Assembly (NCBI RefSeq): GCF_949987515.2
Contig: NC_082695.1
Span: forward strand, 70,946,466-71,010,465
Direction of reading: 5' to 3'
DNA: 64,000 nt
Origin: Delphinus delphis
Taxonomy: Eukaryota > Chordata > Mammalia > Artiodactyla > Delphinidae
This document shows positions 23,068 to 34,654 of this stretch, piece after piece. The notes under the pieces were generated by a model that was not told where the DNA came from, ran no database searches, and saw only the letters and a list, made by a program, of their open reading frames with translations. The translations under genes and the position numbers were made by a program. Position 1 is the first letter of the stretch. Every line of letters begins with the position of its first letter.

Positions 23068-23280
23068 AAAAACCAAAATGAGTTTCATAAAGCAAATTTT
23101 TTCCTATTAACTTTTAAAAACCTATGTGCACTTTAAAGGAAATTTAATCCACATGTTTTTAAATCATTTGCACTTAATTCATCGAATCTTTGGTAAAAGC
23201 TATTTGATTTCCTAGAAGCCTAAGAACACTTGTTTATAGAATTTTAAAGCCCTTTTTTCCTTTAACTAGGAAGTCTCATC
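23068..23280 (+). repeat. Copy B of an unnamed ~200-bp diverged repeat
   Basis: Collinear with 165-392 at moderate divergence. The shared GGAAATTTAATCCA core is at 23138-23151, followed by the TTGCACTTAATTCATC block, CCTAGAAGCC and AGGAAGT at matching spacings. Family unknown to me. Confidence 0.55.
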
Positions 23281-23362
23281 TTATAAGGTTTTTCCACTGA
23301 ACTAAGCCACAAATGACTCAAACTCAGGATCCCTAATCTTGGGTTTCCCAGGTAACATGGAC

Positions 23363-23498
23363 CTTTTTTTTTTTTTCATCTTTATTGGAGTATAATTGCT
23401 TTACAATGGTGTGTTAGTTTCTGCTTTATAACAAAGTGAATCAGTTATACATATACATATATTCCCATATCTCTTCCCTCTTGCGTCTCCCTCCCTTT
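23363..23498 (-). mobile_element. Young L1 3'-end insertion, 5' truncated
   Basis: A T run is followed by 'catctttattggagtataattgctttacaatggtgtgttag' and 'cagttatacatatacatata'. This is the reverse complement of the young L1 3' end seen at 62660-62780. Only about 135 bp were inserted. Flanking duplications are not obvious. Confidence 0.9.
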
Positions 23499-23499
23499 A

Positions 23500-24145
23500 A
23501 AGGTCAGTCTTTCCTTGGCTTCTACACCATCAAGCACTGTCACAAAAGTTGAATTCTCTCTCTACTGTTAGACTTGTTGTCTTCTTTGCTGTGGACCCAG
23601 ACAATCTCTGTTAAAGCTAGGCTTCCTTGTCTTTGTGGAATTAATCACTAAACATCTTGTCCTTGAAGTCAATTACCTATTTCTTCAACATTCATTCTGA
23701 TTTTATTTCCAAAGTTTCCTGAAAAAAGCTACCCCTGTCGTTAGCCAACGTGATTGGTCCCTGATGCATCAGTTCCTTCTAAAACTCTCATTCTTGCTTT
23801 TGAGACTATAATAAAATAGCATAAAAGGAGGAAAGAAAAAGAAAACCATGAGATCTCGCTGCTTAACAGAAAAATGACAAGTGGATTTCTTTTTAGAGAA
23901 TTTTAAGTTCGAGCCTTTCATAATAAGGATGTTCAGAATGTCTAGGTCAAGATGCCTCAGGATATAGGAGTATTAATAATTGTATTAAAGTGGCTCTGAG
24001 TTTAGGTTGAGTTGCTGGCATAGTATGCTAATGATTAGTAAGGATCCTTTCTATACCATTTTTATAAGGCCTTTTGCCAAAATTCTGTAGACAGCTCTTC
24101 AAAATTACAATAATCATTAGTCAGTGTTAGCATTATTGATGTTAT
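23500..24145. other. Single-copy sequence
   Basis: No repeat, exon or RNA gene recognised. Confidence 0.45.
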
Positions 24146-24149
24146 CGTT

Positions 24150-24255
24150 AATAAAAACTAATATTTATTTGCTGTGTGCTAGAAAATGTAGGATCTCATT
24201 TTGTACTCGTAGTTACCCTATAATGTAGATGGTATTATCATACCTGTGCATTTAC
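24150..24255 (-). repeat. MIR-like fragment
   Basis: Diverged antisense MIR: 'aactaatatttatttgctgtgtgctag' and 'ttaccctataatgtagatggtattatc'. Confidence 0.5.
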
Positions 24256-24259
24256 TGTG

Positions 24260-24897
24260 GCCAGAAATTCCACCAGAATGCCCAGAGTTGGTCTCTTGCA
24301 TAAAAATATTTTATCATCTTCATTAAGGAACAAAAGACTTTTGGTCAGAGACTGGCCCCTGAGCTTAGAAGTGATTTCTCCAAGACAATAAATTTAAATA
24401 ATTTTAAGGAAGCTATTTCTTTAAAATTGTTAGAAGGGTCCAACTCGAGGTAGTATTGACAGATTTCTCAAGATATTTGCTGAGGATCAAGAAAATTTAC
24501 AATAAGAAGGCAGAGAACAGGCTGGAATTAGAACTTTTGTTCTAAGAAAAAAAATGATGAAGTAGCTTGAATAGATAAACAATGTGTTCTCCAATTAGCT
24601 TTTGGTATACTATTGGTCATTCATTAATCCACTATTTGTAGTCAATTCAACCCCTCCGAATTCCTCCTCTTTTCCCCCAACACATTCTAGTATGTTGAGG
24701 AAAATGAGATCACCCTTGTTCAGCTGATTTGACAACTTGTTTTGAATGGGGTATACAAGCAGAGAGGAGGAACTGAATCGCAGAGACTATAGAGGGGGCT
24801 CTTTTAGAGGCTGTGGGGAAAGCAAAGTGGTAAGAGATGAGAAATTTGTTGAGAAGACCAAATTTGGTGGGAAGACCAGTGATGTCTAACCAGGAAT
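24260..24897. other. Single-copy sequence
   Basis: Nothing recognised upstream of the L1 insertion at 24915. Confidence 0.45.
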
Positions 24898-24914
24898 AAG
24901 AATTTGATGTTCAG
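24898..24914 (+). repeat. Left target-site duplication of the L1 at 24915
   Basis: AAGAATTTGATGTTCAG, identical to 25798-25814. Confidence 0.95.
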
Positions 24915-25797
24915 ATGCAAATCAAAACTACAATGAGATATCATCTCACATCAGTCAGAATGGCCATCATCAAAAAATCTACAAACAGTAAATGCTGGAG
25001 AGGGTGTGGAGAAAAGGGAACCCTCTTGTACTGTTGGTAGGAATGTAAATTGTTAGAGCCACTAAGGAGAACAGTATGGATGTTCCTTAAAAAACTAAAA
25101 ATAGAACTACCATATGACCCAGCAATCCCACTGCTTGGCATATACCCTGAGAAAACCATAATTCAAAAAGAGTCATGTACCACAATGTTCATTGCAGCTC
25201 TATTTACAATGGCCAGGACATGGAAGCAACTGAAGTGTCCATCAACAGATGAATGGATAAATAAGATGTGGCACATACATACAATGGAATATTACTCAGC
25301 CATAAAAAGGAACGAAACTGAGTAATTTGTAGTGAGGTGGATGGGCCTAGAGACTGTCATACAGAGTGAAGTAAGTCAGAAAGAGAAAAACAAATACCGT
25401 ATGTTAACACATATATATGGAATCTAAAAAAGAAAAAAATGGTCATGAAGAACCTAGGGACAAGATGGGAATAAAGATGCAGATGTAGAGAATGGACTTG
25501 AGGACATGGGGAGGGGGAAGGGTAAGCTGGGACAAAGTGAGAGTGGCATGGACATATATACACTACCAAATGTAAAATAGATAGCTAGTGGGAAGCAGCC
25601 GCATAGCACAGGGAGATCAGCTCAGTGCTTTGTGACCACCTAGAGTGGTGGGATAGGGAGGGTGGGAGGAAGGGAGATGCAAGAGGGAGGAGATATGGGG
25701 ACATATGTATATGTATAACTGATTCAGTTTGTTATAAAGCAGAAACTAACACACCATTGTAAAGCAATTATACTCCAATAAAGATATTTAAAAAAAA
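24915..25797 (+). mobile_element. Young L1, 5' truncated (~0.9 kb)
   Basis: It carries the C-terminal end of ORF2 and the whole 3' UTR, with AATAAA at 25777-25782 and a poly-A end. A 17-bp perfect target-site duplication flanks it. The longest remaining ORF2 frame is 25050-25325 (91 codons from its first Met), matching the far C-terminus of L1 ORF2 ([19 protein letters not shown] motif). It lacks endonuclease and reverse transcriptase and cannot move by itself. Confidence 0.97.
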
Positions 25798-25814
25798 AAG
25801 AATTTGATGTTCAG
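25798..25814 (+). repeat. Right target-site duplication of the L1 at 24915
   Basis: AAGAATTTGATGTTCAG, identical to 24898-24914. Confidence 0.95.
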
Positions 25815-25999
25815 GTAGTGTTTGGTGTGAATCTTCTTCCCACCTCTACATGAGATGTTAACTAAAAACTTTCTGTCCAATACATTATGAAATTAGAGCC
25901 CCAAAGTGCACTTGTGAACTGAATTCTGATTCAAGTCAAGTGCAGGGTAAGACAGAGGTTGCGCAGACTGGGCCCTACACACAGGAATTATAAATTTAT

Positions 26000-26110
26000 T
26001 TAACGTATTTATCAAGTGCTTTCTCTGTACCATGGTCTGAGCTGGATACTAGGGATATTATGTGAATAAGGTATTGTTTCTGTCCCCAAGAAATTTACAG
26101 TCATAAATAG
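26000..26110 (-). repeat. L2-like or related ancient repeat fragment
   Basis: 'tatcaagtgctttctctgtaccatggtctgagctggatactagggatatt' followed by 'ccccaagaaatttacagtc' fits the antisense tail of old LINE-type repeats. The family is uncertain. Confidence 0.4.
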
Positions 26111-26114
26111 ACAA

Positions 26115-26780
26115 ATTTAAAACAGCATTTGAAGAATTAAAAAGGAGGTAAATGTGGGGTGCTTGGGAATATCAGTGGAGGATGCTATTCCCACAATAAC
26201 AGGTAGAGGCAGGAAATGTGAATTTTGACAGCAGGACAGTGAGAGGGACTCTAAGTTCCCTTATTGGGAGACTCTGAAAGCTAAGAGGTTGCTGATGGAT
26301 TTGGGTGACTGTGGAAATTGATGCTTTAAAGTTTTCATCTTGGAGAACAACTAGGGATAGAAATGAGAATCGCCATCAGCCCAAAAGAAGGCCAGAGGAT
26401 ATGTGCTACAAACCTGCACTCTTTTCTGTTGTTTTTAGCAGCCTTTAGCAACCACAGAGTAGATTTTCAAAATGTGTCCCTCCCTTTGTTGGTTAAAAAG
26501 TGCTTTTAATAGACAGGCATTTTTCACGTGCCAAGAAAGAATATGGCAATGGATTAGGCCATGGGTTTGGGGTAGGAAAGATTGCTGTATTTTGCTTATG
26601 TTTTCTCTTGCAGGTGATTGCAGGAATTTTAGGTTAAGGTTTCCTCAGGTTTAAAGAAGAGTTCTGAAAGCCCACCCATCTCTTCCTTGGTCTATAACCC
26701 AACACAATAAAATCACATGATTCAACACTGACCAGAAACAAAATATCTGCTCTCAGGTTTCACAAGGATTGTCACTGCTC
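26115..26780. other. Single-copy sequence
   Basis: No recognisable element or gene. Confidence 0.45.
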
Positions 26781-26782
26781 CC

Positions 26783-27144
26783 TGCCTTGGTCAGTTCAGG
26801 CTGCCATAGCAGATGACCATAAGACTGGGTGGCTTAAACAACAAACATTTATTTCTCACGGTTCTGGGGTCTGGGAAGTACAGATCAGGTGTCTGGTGAG
26901 GGCCCACTTCCTGGATTGTAGATGGCTGTCTTATTGTATCCTCACATGGCAGAGAGCAGAGAGAAACAAACTGTTTTGGGACTCTTATCAGGTCACTAAT
27001 CCCCTTCAGGAGAGCTCCAGCCTCATGACCTCATCTACTCCTAATTACCTTCCAAAGGCCCCACCTCCTAACATTATTACATGGGGGGCAGGGTAGGGTG
27101 TCAACAGATGAGCTTTGGGGGCAACAAACATTCAGTCTATAACA
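26783..27144 (-). mobile_element. MST/MLT1-type MaLR solo LTR, antisense
   Basis: Antisense counterpart of the 12510-12873 LTR. It contains 'gactgggtggcttaaacaacaaacatttatttctcacggttctggg', 'tcctcacatggcagag' and 'cctaattaccttccaaaggccccacctcctaac', and ends CAGTCTATAACA. The flanks CTCCC and CTTCC could be an imperfect 5-bp target duplication. No internal genes. Confidence 0.85.
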
Positions 27145-27149
27145 CTTCC

Positions 27150-28030
27150 CCTGACTCTATGTTCGTAATGAACGAGGCCACCACACAAACCCGATGTGAA
27201 GAGTTCGGCAGATCCACACATTTAAACTGGAAACACAATTGCAATATCTTTTTTTCTTAACTTAAACAATTTTAAAGTCTCCTTACTTTTTTGTTAGAGG
27301 CAATCTCAGAAGGCCACTAGGCCAAAGGCCACTCATTTCTCATCTGTGAAAATGAGTCTCTTTAAAAGCCATTTAAACTGTGCAGGCATGTGGCTCACCC
27401 TGTCATCAACACAACATTGCCCCTGACTCACCAAGCCTGAAAGAGAGACAAAACATTCTGTAATTGGAGATTGCTTTGAATGAGTTTTAATTTGATTAGT
27501 AACATCCCACAAGGCTAACCTAGTATATAGAAATTATGGACAATTAAAGCTGTGATCAATTAGGTCTAAATTGTTAGTCCATTAAGAGGCACTAACAAGA
27601 ACTCTGATTTTCAAAATCTTTTTCCCTAATCCTTTTGCCCTAGCACTCTTCATGATGACAGACAAAAGCTCCTCTATCCCTCCTGTATTATGCCACAAAT
27701 TTAGATAAATCCATTCATTTTTATTACGTAGGAGCATGCAACCAGATATCCTAGGTATAAATAACGTATAAAAAATCTTTGTAAATGCAACACACTTTCT
27801 TTTTATCGCCATCATAAAACCAATAAAAATAATCATCCGAGTGGCTTTAGCAGTCCAGAGTATGCAGACCATGTGTGCAGTACAAGGACCTATCATCTCT
27901 GGATAAATTAGGTACAAATGTCCTCAGATTAGTTTATAAAAGCTTCAGAACAGTGTCTTCAAAGGGCACTTGAACTTTAAAGATATGAAGTGAGAAATAG
28001 CAATGTAGAAAAATCCTGACTTCAAAACTA
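27150..28030. other. Single-copy sequence
   Basis: No repeat recognised. A 111-codon minus-strand frame at 27582-27917 shows no domain I recognise. Confidence 0.4.
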
Positions 28031-28104
28031 TCCTTTATGCTTTTTCTTTTTCTTTTTTTAGCAATGAACCAAGAAAAGTTATCTGCCAGAGAAATTTTCA
28101 GTAA

Positions 28105-28450
28105 CACATTTCAGTGGGCCTCTATTCGGGACCTTGTATATCCATCCAGGCCAAAATTTGTCCCTTCATATTTCCCGGTGAAAACTTCCCAAGCGTTCAA
28201 GGCCCGGGTCCTGTGCCACCTTCTCCAAGAAGCTGTCTGTGTTCATCCCAGAAAATGAACCTCTAAGCTCTCATAGGCATTGCTTCATGGGGCCCCTTAC
28301 AGTTATGTTGTGATTTTCCTCTTTGTCTTAGTTTCTCTGTCCTTCACATCGGGTACTGTTTTCTACATTCCATAGTATTTGTCATGTGATCTTGAACCCA
28401 GAAGGCACAGATAAGCTTTTGCTGAGTTTATCAATGACATTAAATTCTTA
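28105..28450 (+). repeat. L2 (LINE-2) fragment, sense
   Basis: L2-like order: 'gtgccaccttctccaagaagctgtctgtgttcatccc', 'cctctaagctctcataggcattgcttcatggggccccttacagtta', 'tttcctctttgtcttagtttc' and 'gggtactgttttctac'. It is decayed and non-coding. Confidence 0.6.
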
Positions 28451-28454
28451 TTAC

Positions 28455-29135
28455 AAATTTACTGTCATTGCCTTGAGGAGATTACATACATTCTCTTTAT
28501 TTTTTTCCCATTACTGAGAAAGATCTGCATTTGAGTTTCATTGAGATTTAACTTATGACCCTCATGCATCAGCCAAAATAAAAATCTCATTGCTCACTTA
28601 AGAGGGTTCCTATAGGTGAAGGTCCCTACGACAGACTGACAGAGATGCTCTCTAAGCTGTGATTAAGAGTAGATGTTTAATGCAGCCTTAGTAGGAGTTG
28701 ATACTTAGAGGAATTTCCCTACAACCTTTTGATAATTTGCAAACTCTTATTTTCAGAAGGCAAAGCCTATAAACGTGAGAATTTTATATATATTTTGTGT
28801 GTAATAGCAAGTAAAAGATTCTGGGCAATAGTTTATATGTGATTCTATATCCTACAGGAGAATGCCTATTTTTTAAAGGTGACTGTATGTGGATAAAGCA
28901 GATAGCAAAGGGATTGAAGGTGACGGAAGAGAGGAAGGTTGTCCACCTGTGGCTGTGATCACAGCCAAAATGACTGCTTTCCAGGTTCAAGACTCTCTCT
29001 CCATTTTATAGTGAATGCTCAGTAAATGTTATAAATGAATAGTCATTTGAATTGCTGCAAGGGGTCACTGACAAAAGAGACGAGGGTAATAGCTTCAGGT
29101 GAGATTAGGGTTTTAATTCCTTTGACGTTTTTGTT
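28455..29135. other. Single-copy sequence
   Basis: No recognisable repeat or gene. Confidence 0.45.
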
Positions 29136-29140
29136 TATTA

Positions 29141-29950
29141 CAACCATACCTTGTTTTATTGCGCTTCATTTCATTGCGCTTCGCAGATTTTGCATCTTTT
29201 ACAAATTGAAGGTTTGTGGCAACCCTGCATTGAGCAAGTCTATCAGTGCCATTTTTCCAACAGCTCATCACTTCGTATCTCTATGTCACATTTTGGCAAT
29301 TCTTGCAATATTTCAAAGCTTTTCATTGTTATTATATTTATTGTGGCGATCTTTGATCAGTGATCTTTGATGCACTACTATGACTTGCTGAAGCTTCAGA
29401 TGATCATTAACATTTTTAGCAATAAAGTATTTTTTCATTAAGGTGTATACATTGGTTTTTTTTAGACATAATGCATGCCTCGTAGACTACAGTATAGTGT
29501 AAACATAACTTTTATATATATATATATATATTAAATATTTTTATTTTTGGCTGCGTTGGGTCTTCGTGGCTGCGTGTGGGCTTTCTCTAGTTGCGGTGAG
29601 CAGGGGCTACTCTTCATTGCAGTGCATGGGCTTCTCATTGCAGTGGCTTCTCCTGTTGCGAGCACGGGCTCTAGGCACACTGGCTTCAGTAGTTGCAGCA
29701 CACGGGCTCAGTAGTTGTGGCTCACAGGCTTAGTTGCTCCGTGGCATGTGGGATCTTCCCAGACCAGGGCTCGAATGTGTGTCCCCTGCATTGGCAGGCA
29801 GATTCTTAACCACTGCACCACCAGGGAAGTCCCAACGTAACTTTTAAATGCACTGGGAAACCAAAAAATTTGTGTGATTGATTTTACTGCAATATTCACT
29901 TTATTGTGGTTGTCTGGAGACGAACCTGCAGTATCTCTGAGGTCTGCTCG
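29141..29950 (+). mobile_element. Tigger1 DNA transposon, internally deleted, carrying a SINE
   Basis: Left end CAACCATACCTTGTTTTATT and right-end text 'gtatctctgaggtctgctcg' match Tigger1 ends, with TA on both outer sides (29139-29140 and 29951-29952). The left part keeps 'gcagattttgcatcttttacaaattgaaggtttgtgg'. An internal deletion near 29365-29395 joins it to the right part, 'agcaataaagtatttt' and 'gactacagtatagtgtaaacataac'. No transposase sequence remains. A CHR SINE at 29515-29833 interrupts the right part. Confidence 0.9.
29515..29833 (-). mobile_element. CHR-2-type SINE, long form, inside Tigger1
   Basis: Antisense SINE with a TA/AAATA-rich tail at left, 'ggctgcgttgggtcttcgtggctgcg' and repeated 'cagtagttg' units, ending GGGAAGTCCC. 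Target duplications AACATAACTTTTA (29502-29514) and AACGTAACTTTTA (29834-29846) differ by one base. Confidence 0.95.
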
Positions 29951-29954
29951 TACC

Positions 29955-30340
29955 TTTGTAAGATAAAGTAATATTCCCTTCTCTTGTTTGACATGTTTTA
30001 TAGAAATCTAAGGGTCGACTATCACTGCAGTACAGTAGGGGACGCATACAGGAAGTGATCTTGGTGAGCCCAAGCAAGAAAGGTCAACGGAGAGGAGCAG
30101 AGGTTCAGATGGAAAGATGTCCCCGTAGAGATAAGAGTAGAAAGCTGAGGAGGGCACTAAATGAGGCCTGCATGCCATCCCTGGCTTTGCCATATTACTT
30201 TGTTGGTATTTCTTCACTTACTTTAGATTCTGTTTCCATAATTCTTGACATCTAAAGATTAAGGAAAGAAAGAGAGTTAAGATAAAGTTAGTGAGAAGAA
30301 ATTATGAATGATTTGAGTTGGCAAGTGCCTTAGTAATTGG
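29955..30340. other. Single-copy sequence
   Basis: Nothing recognised. Confidence 0.45.
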
Positions 30341-30341
30341 A

Positions 30342-30683
30342 TAGAGGTCAGCAAACTTTTTTTGCAGAGGGGCAGATGGTAAATACTTCTGGCTTTTCAG
30401 GCCCTTTGAGGCCCATTATAATTACTCAACTCTGCCATTTCAGTGGGCAAGTAGCCGTAGACGATACATGAATGTGGCTGGGTTCCAATGAACGTTTATG
30501 GCACAGAAATTTGAATTTCTTATAATTTTTGCATGTCACAACATATTCTACTTTTGATCTTTTATCAATGACTTAGAAATGAAAGCCACTTTTTTTTTTT
30601 TTTTTTTTTAAGCTCATATAGAAACAAGCGGGAGGCTGCGGGAGGCTAGATTTGCCCACAGACTGTAGTTTGTCAACACCTAG
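30342..30683 (-). mobile_element. hAT-Charlie non-autonomous element (MER20/MER1-like)
   Basis: Inverted ends 'agaggtcagcaaac' and 'gtagtttgtcaacacc' bracket 'gggcagatggtaaatacttctggcttttcaggcc', 'actcaactctgcc' and 'aatgtggctgggttccaatgaacg'. A poly-T run of about 20 bp lies at 30592-30612. About 340 bp, no transposase. The exact family name is tentative. Confidence 0.7.
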
Positions 30684-30699
30684 TCTTGTCCAACCTCCT

Positions 30700-30768
30700 T
30701 ATTGACGAATACAGAATGGAGGCCCAGAGCGGGGGAGTGACTTGCCTGGGGTCACACAGCAAGTGTCA
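30700..30768 (-). repeat. MIR SINE fragment
   Basis: 'ggaggcccagagcgggggagtgacttgcctggggtcacacagcaagtg' is the antisense MIR core. Confidence 0.7.
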
Positions 30769-30774
30769 TGGCCA

Positions 30775-31525
30775 CTTTCTTTTCTTGACCAGATTTGCTC
30801 TTTTCATTTCATTTTGAGAAAGAACAAAAGGAAAGTATCGTTCATAGAGGATAGCTCTAGATGTTGGATTGTTGAAAATACAAAATGTTAGGCTGGAGGA
30901 CATAATTGTATATTCTGGGATCTGTTTGTGATTGTGGACATTCCAGAGACCAGTTGGGCATTGGTCTGATGAGGTAAATATTCATGTTTGTGGAAATACT
31001 GTTACCTGCCCCTCACTAGAAACCTCACCAAGACAGCAGTTCTGAGACCATGCAAACCTTTTAGCAGAAAAAGAATTTTTTAATGGTGCCAAGAAAATGC
31101 AAAATGTGACTCTGTCCCTAAGCAAACTCCTAGATTTCCCCCCGAAAGTAAGATCTTCTAAATTATCAAATGATTTTATGTAATTTCCTCTAATTTTATG
31201 TAAATCCCTTTAAATACTAACTTCTACCTGAGTGTGTATTGTTAAACGTCTTCTCTTGAACACGACTTTAGAGAACATTACTGTTATTTATCACTTTAAA
31301 TGGGATATTTCTCTAATTCTTAATCTTTTTAGAGAAATTAGAGGTAAAAGACTGCCCCAAAGAGTGTGGCTAGGTGGTACTTTGGCAACTGGCATTGGAT
31401 TAAAGATTCCTTCTATATTGAAATATTTCTGGACAGAAGAGAGGCTGCTCTTCCAAGGCACCCTAAACTTACACACTTTACATGTGGTAGTGCCTTTGAA
31501 TGTCACCCTCCCGGCCAAGGGCATA
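30775..31525. other. Single-copy sequence
   Basis: No repeat recognised. The 119-codon plus-strand frame at 31232-31591 runs into a MIR-like fragment and has no recognisable domain. Confidence 0.4.
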
Positions 31526-31527
31526 CA

Positions 31528-31625
31528 GTGCTGTTACTGCTGTTCTACAGATGAGGGAATTCAGGTTCAAGCAGGTCAAGCGGACCCCTAGTTAATTAGT
31601 ACCAGGCTTGGGAAAGAACTCCAGG
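31528..31625 (-). repeat. Possible MIR fragment
   Basis: 'tgttctacagatgagggaattcaggttcaagcaggtcaag' is a weak antisense MIR match. Confidence 0.35.
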
Positions 31626-31629
31626 CAAG

Positions 31630-34300
31630 AGGACTTTGAATCCCCACACAGGGCACAAGAAGTTAACGTTGTAGCTCCCTGATGACACTGAATTTCATTA
31701 ACTTGGTGTTAATATTGCTAGTGTGAAACATTCTAATGAAGTGTTTATTCAATGAGAAGAGGAGAAGGGCGGGGCCTCCATGTTTTACCCACAACACGAA
31801 AAGAATCAGAATTTTTCTACAACTTACTGACCTGCGGGGCATCCCGCACTGCTGGGATATACAGATGTCTCTGTGTAAGAAAATCCATTTCAAGGAAATC
31901 AAAACGTTGCCTTTTGGAAGTCATTATTTGCACCGCCAAAAGGATTCTTAACAAAAGATTTACATTCTGTTTCCTCTAAATGGTGAGTTCCTTAAGTGCA
32001 TTTATAATATGATTTCATCTATGAAAAGATTTCATTGACACAATTTCCAAATAGATCCTTTCATTGATTGCTATGAGACAAACTACATATATATTGCAAA
32101 GGCTGAATGAAACCAAACTGACAGACCAAAGAGCGATAAGGAAGAAATCAGAGAATTTGATAGTCCTTTGAAGGGAGTACCTCCTTCATCCCAGGGCAGG
32201 GATACACCCTTCATAGCAGCTGAAGTACAGAGACCAGCCCCTGCTGGAACAAGCATTAAAATGGGAAAACCAAATCACTGATCTTTAGAAGCATCCATTG
32301 CATATTTTGGCAAAATTTGCTTTTGTGACACCTCCACCCCATTCTTTGTTCTGCTCTAGGGAACAGTCAATAGCAGGTTGCCCTTCTTTCTCAAATTATT
32401 CTAATAATTCCATGAAGACAACTTAGATTCTTAAAAAAAATCATATCTCCTTCCTTTGTTTCTCATAAGACATACTTTCCGAACTCCCCTCTTTCTTACA
32501 TTTGTCCTCTTCCGGACAATTCAATTCTGTCACTGTCCCTCTTACATCTCGGGAACCAGCACTGAAAAAGTTTATAATAAATGTGTTCTGCAGAGCACAG
32601 AGGATGATATGGACACGCTACCTGCATTAATGAAACCGAAGGAAAGGGTTTTTCAACCTCCACTCCTGCAAAGAGGTTGCTGACTTACACTTTTGATGGT
32701 ATTGAACCAATGTTTTAATCCTTGGTTCACATCTACCAATACTGTTTTCAATGGGCGACTATTATGAAACATTTAATCTTAAAGCATTTTCTTTTACATT
32801 TGGTATTAATTCAAAAGAAAACAGGGGTCACCATCAATCAACTCCGTGAATGCTTACATGTACATTACAACAGAACTATTCATGTTTCCCGTACATGGAC
32901 CCTTAATTCCTTTAAGGGAACTAGCTTGGGGGCACTTACCCACGGAAAAACCTTGCACTAAAGCAGATACCAGTGGATTCTTTCATTGTTGTTCACTGAA
33001 GTGGAAATTCTGGTGATGGGAGACTTCTGTTTACGTGAAACGGGTCTGTGCAAAATGTGATTTCAAGATGGCTTTTTGGTGGAAACCTGCTGTTTCCATG
33101 CCACTGGCTTATTACTCACATTTAAAAATGTACTCCATGCTAGGCAAGACATCCGTGTGTTCAATCACTTCAAAATGATTATGGCTGTGTTTTCATTAAA
33201 ATGTTTCAGTAACCATGGGGAGCTTATGAAATTCAAAACATGAAAAATGTCTGGGTGATAAACGTGTATCCCAAATTCTGATTAAGCAAGGTGACCTGGG
33301 CTTCCGTGAAAAATGAATTTAAAAAAAAATTGAAGTTAAATGATTTTTAGTTCCATCCAGTAAAATGAGGGTGTGTGTTTGCAGAGGGTGAAGGTGGCGA
33401 TGGTGTGAATCAGTGGTCAGTCTGTGATTGTTTAAACAGTCCCAGTCTCATTGTTCAACTGTATCAACCACAGAGAGGAGATGTGATACCAGCCGATGCC
33501 CATGGGTCACCTATAGTCATGAGCTTTCCATGAGAACTAGAATTCTATGGCCCTACTTTCCTTACTTCGTTTGTTACCACTGCCCCTGTACCCTGATCTG
33601 CCTCTGTAATCCAATGTGAGTCCCTAACTTTTGGATCAAGGATGACATAAACACGTGGCTGTTATACAGGGCCCATGGCAGACTTCGGTAATCGTACTTG
33701 ACTGGTCCTTGTTCCCATTGACCCTGGATACAAGGTCACACCTACTCTCAACATGGGGCTCTAAGCAGCCAGTATACAGAACTGGTTCAATTCTCATTCA
33801 GTCCCATTCAGAGAACGCATCCCTCTTCACCTTTGTTCTCCTTGAGCAGAGACACCCAAGGAATCTTGACTCATGCGAGACACATCCTTTCCTGTCAGCT
33901 CCAATCCAAGGGCTGGAAGACTAGATACACTTAGAGTAATAGGTGGAATGTAAAGAAACAGTGGGCAGCCAGGGAACACAGGCAACATGAAGGAGGCTTA
34001 AATAATCCTCAATATCCTCCATTATGTCATTTTATTTTTTTCAATAACTGGGTATTTTATTAGCAGCAAGTTTACTAAGAAAAGCAAATAGATGGAACAG
34101 AGATCCCTAATCCTATTCAGGAAGTCTTTTCTATGCTTTAATGGAGTAAAAACATTAAAGCATGGCTCATTCTTGCAGAACTGTAGGCCATCAAATGCCA
34201 ACATGATGGATGTCAGTGTACCTTATTTAGCAGGAGATGATGTTGGTTAATCTTTTTTTTTTTTTTTCCCCAAAGAATTTATCTTTAAAGTCAGTCATCT
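31630..34300. other. Long stretch without recognised repeats
   Basis: About 2.7 kb in which I see no interspersed repeat, RNA gene or coding sequence with family features. Open frames up to 89 codons (33655-33924 plus) have no motif. Such repeat-poor spacing is unusual for this window. Confidence 0.4.
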
Positions 34301-34307
34301 TTTGCAA

Positions 34308-34370
34308 TTCTCTCTCTCTCTGTCTCTCTCCCTCTTCCTTCCCTCTCTCCTTCCTTTCTTTCTTTTACTA
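34308..34370. repeat. CT-rich low-complexity tract
   Basis: CTCTCTCTCTGTCTCTCTCC-like text followed by TTCC/TTTC runs. Confidence 0.85.
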
Positions 34371-34654
34371 TTTACTTACGAATTTTCTTGCACTCATGAA
34401 CATTTGGGAGAAGTTAAGCCAATTCAGGGATGATATTTCATGAAAATTACACCTAGTAAGACAAAAACATATTTTGTCCCTCTTTTGGATTCCTGAATTA
34501 GAACTAAGCAAATAAACACAGGTGGGAGGTGTCACTCATGCAGCAGAAATCACTGTACTCCGACGTCTATCTCAATCCACTGTAGCTATTATTTTCTACA
34601 TGGGAGAAGGCCTTGGTCACTCACCTTTGTTCTTGTGGACGGCATCGTCATCCT

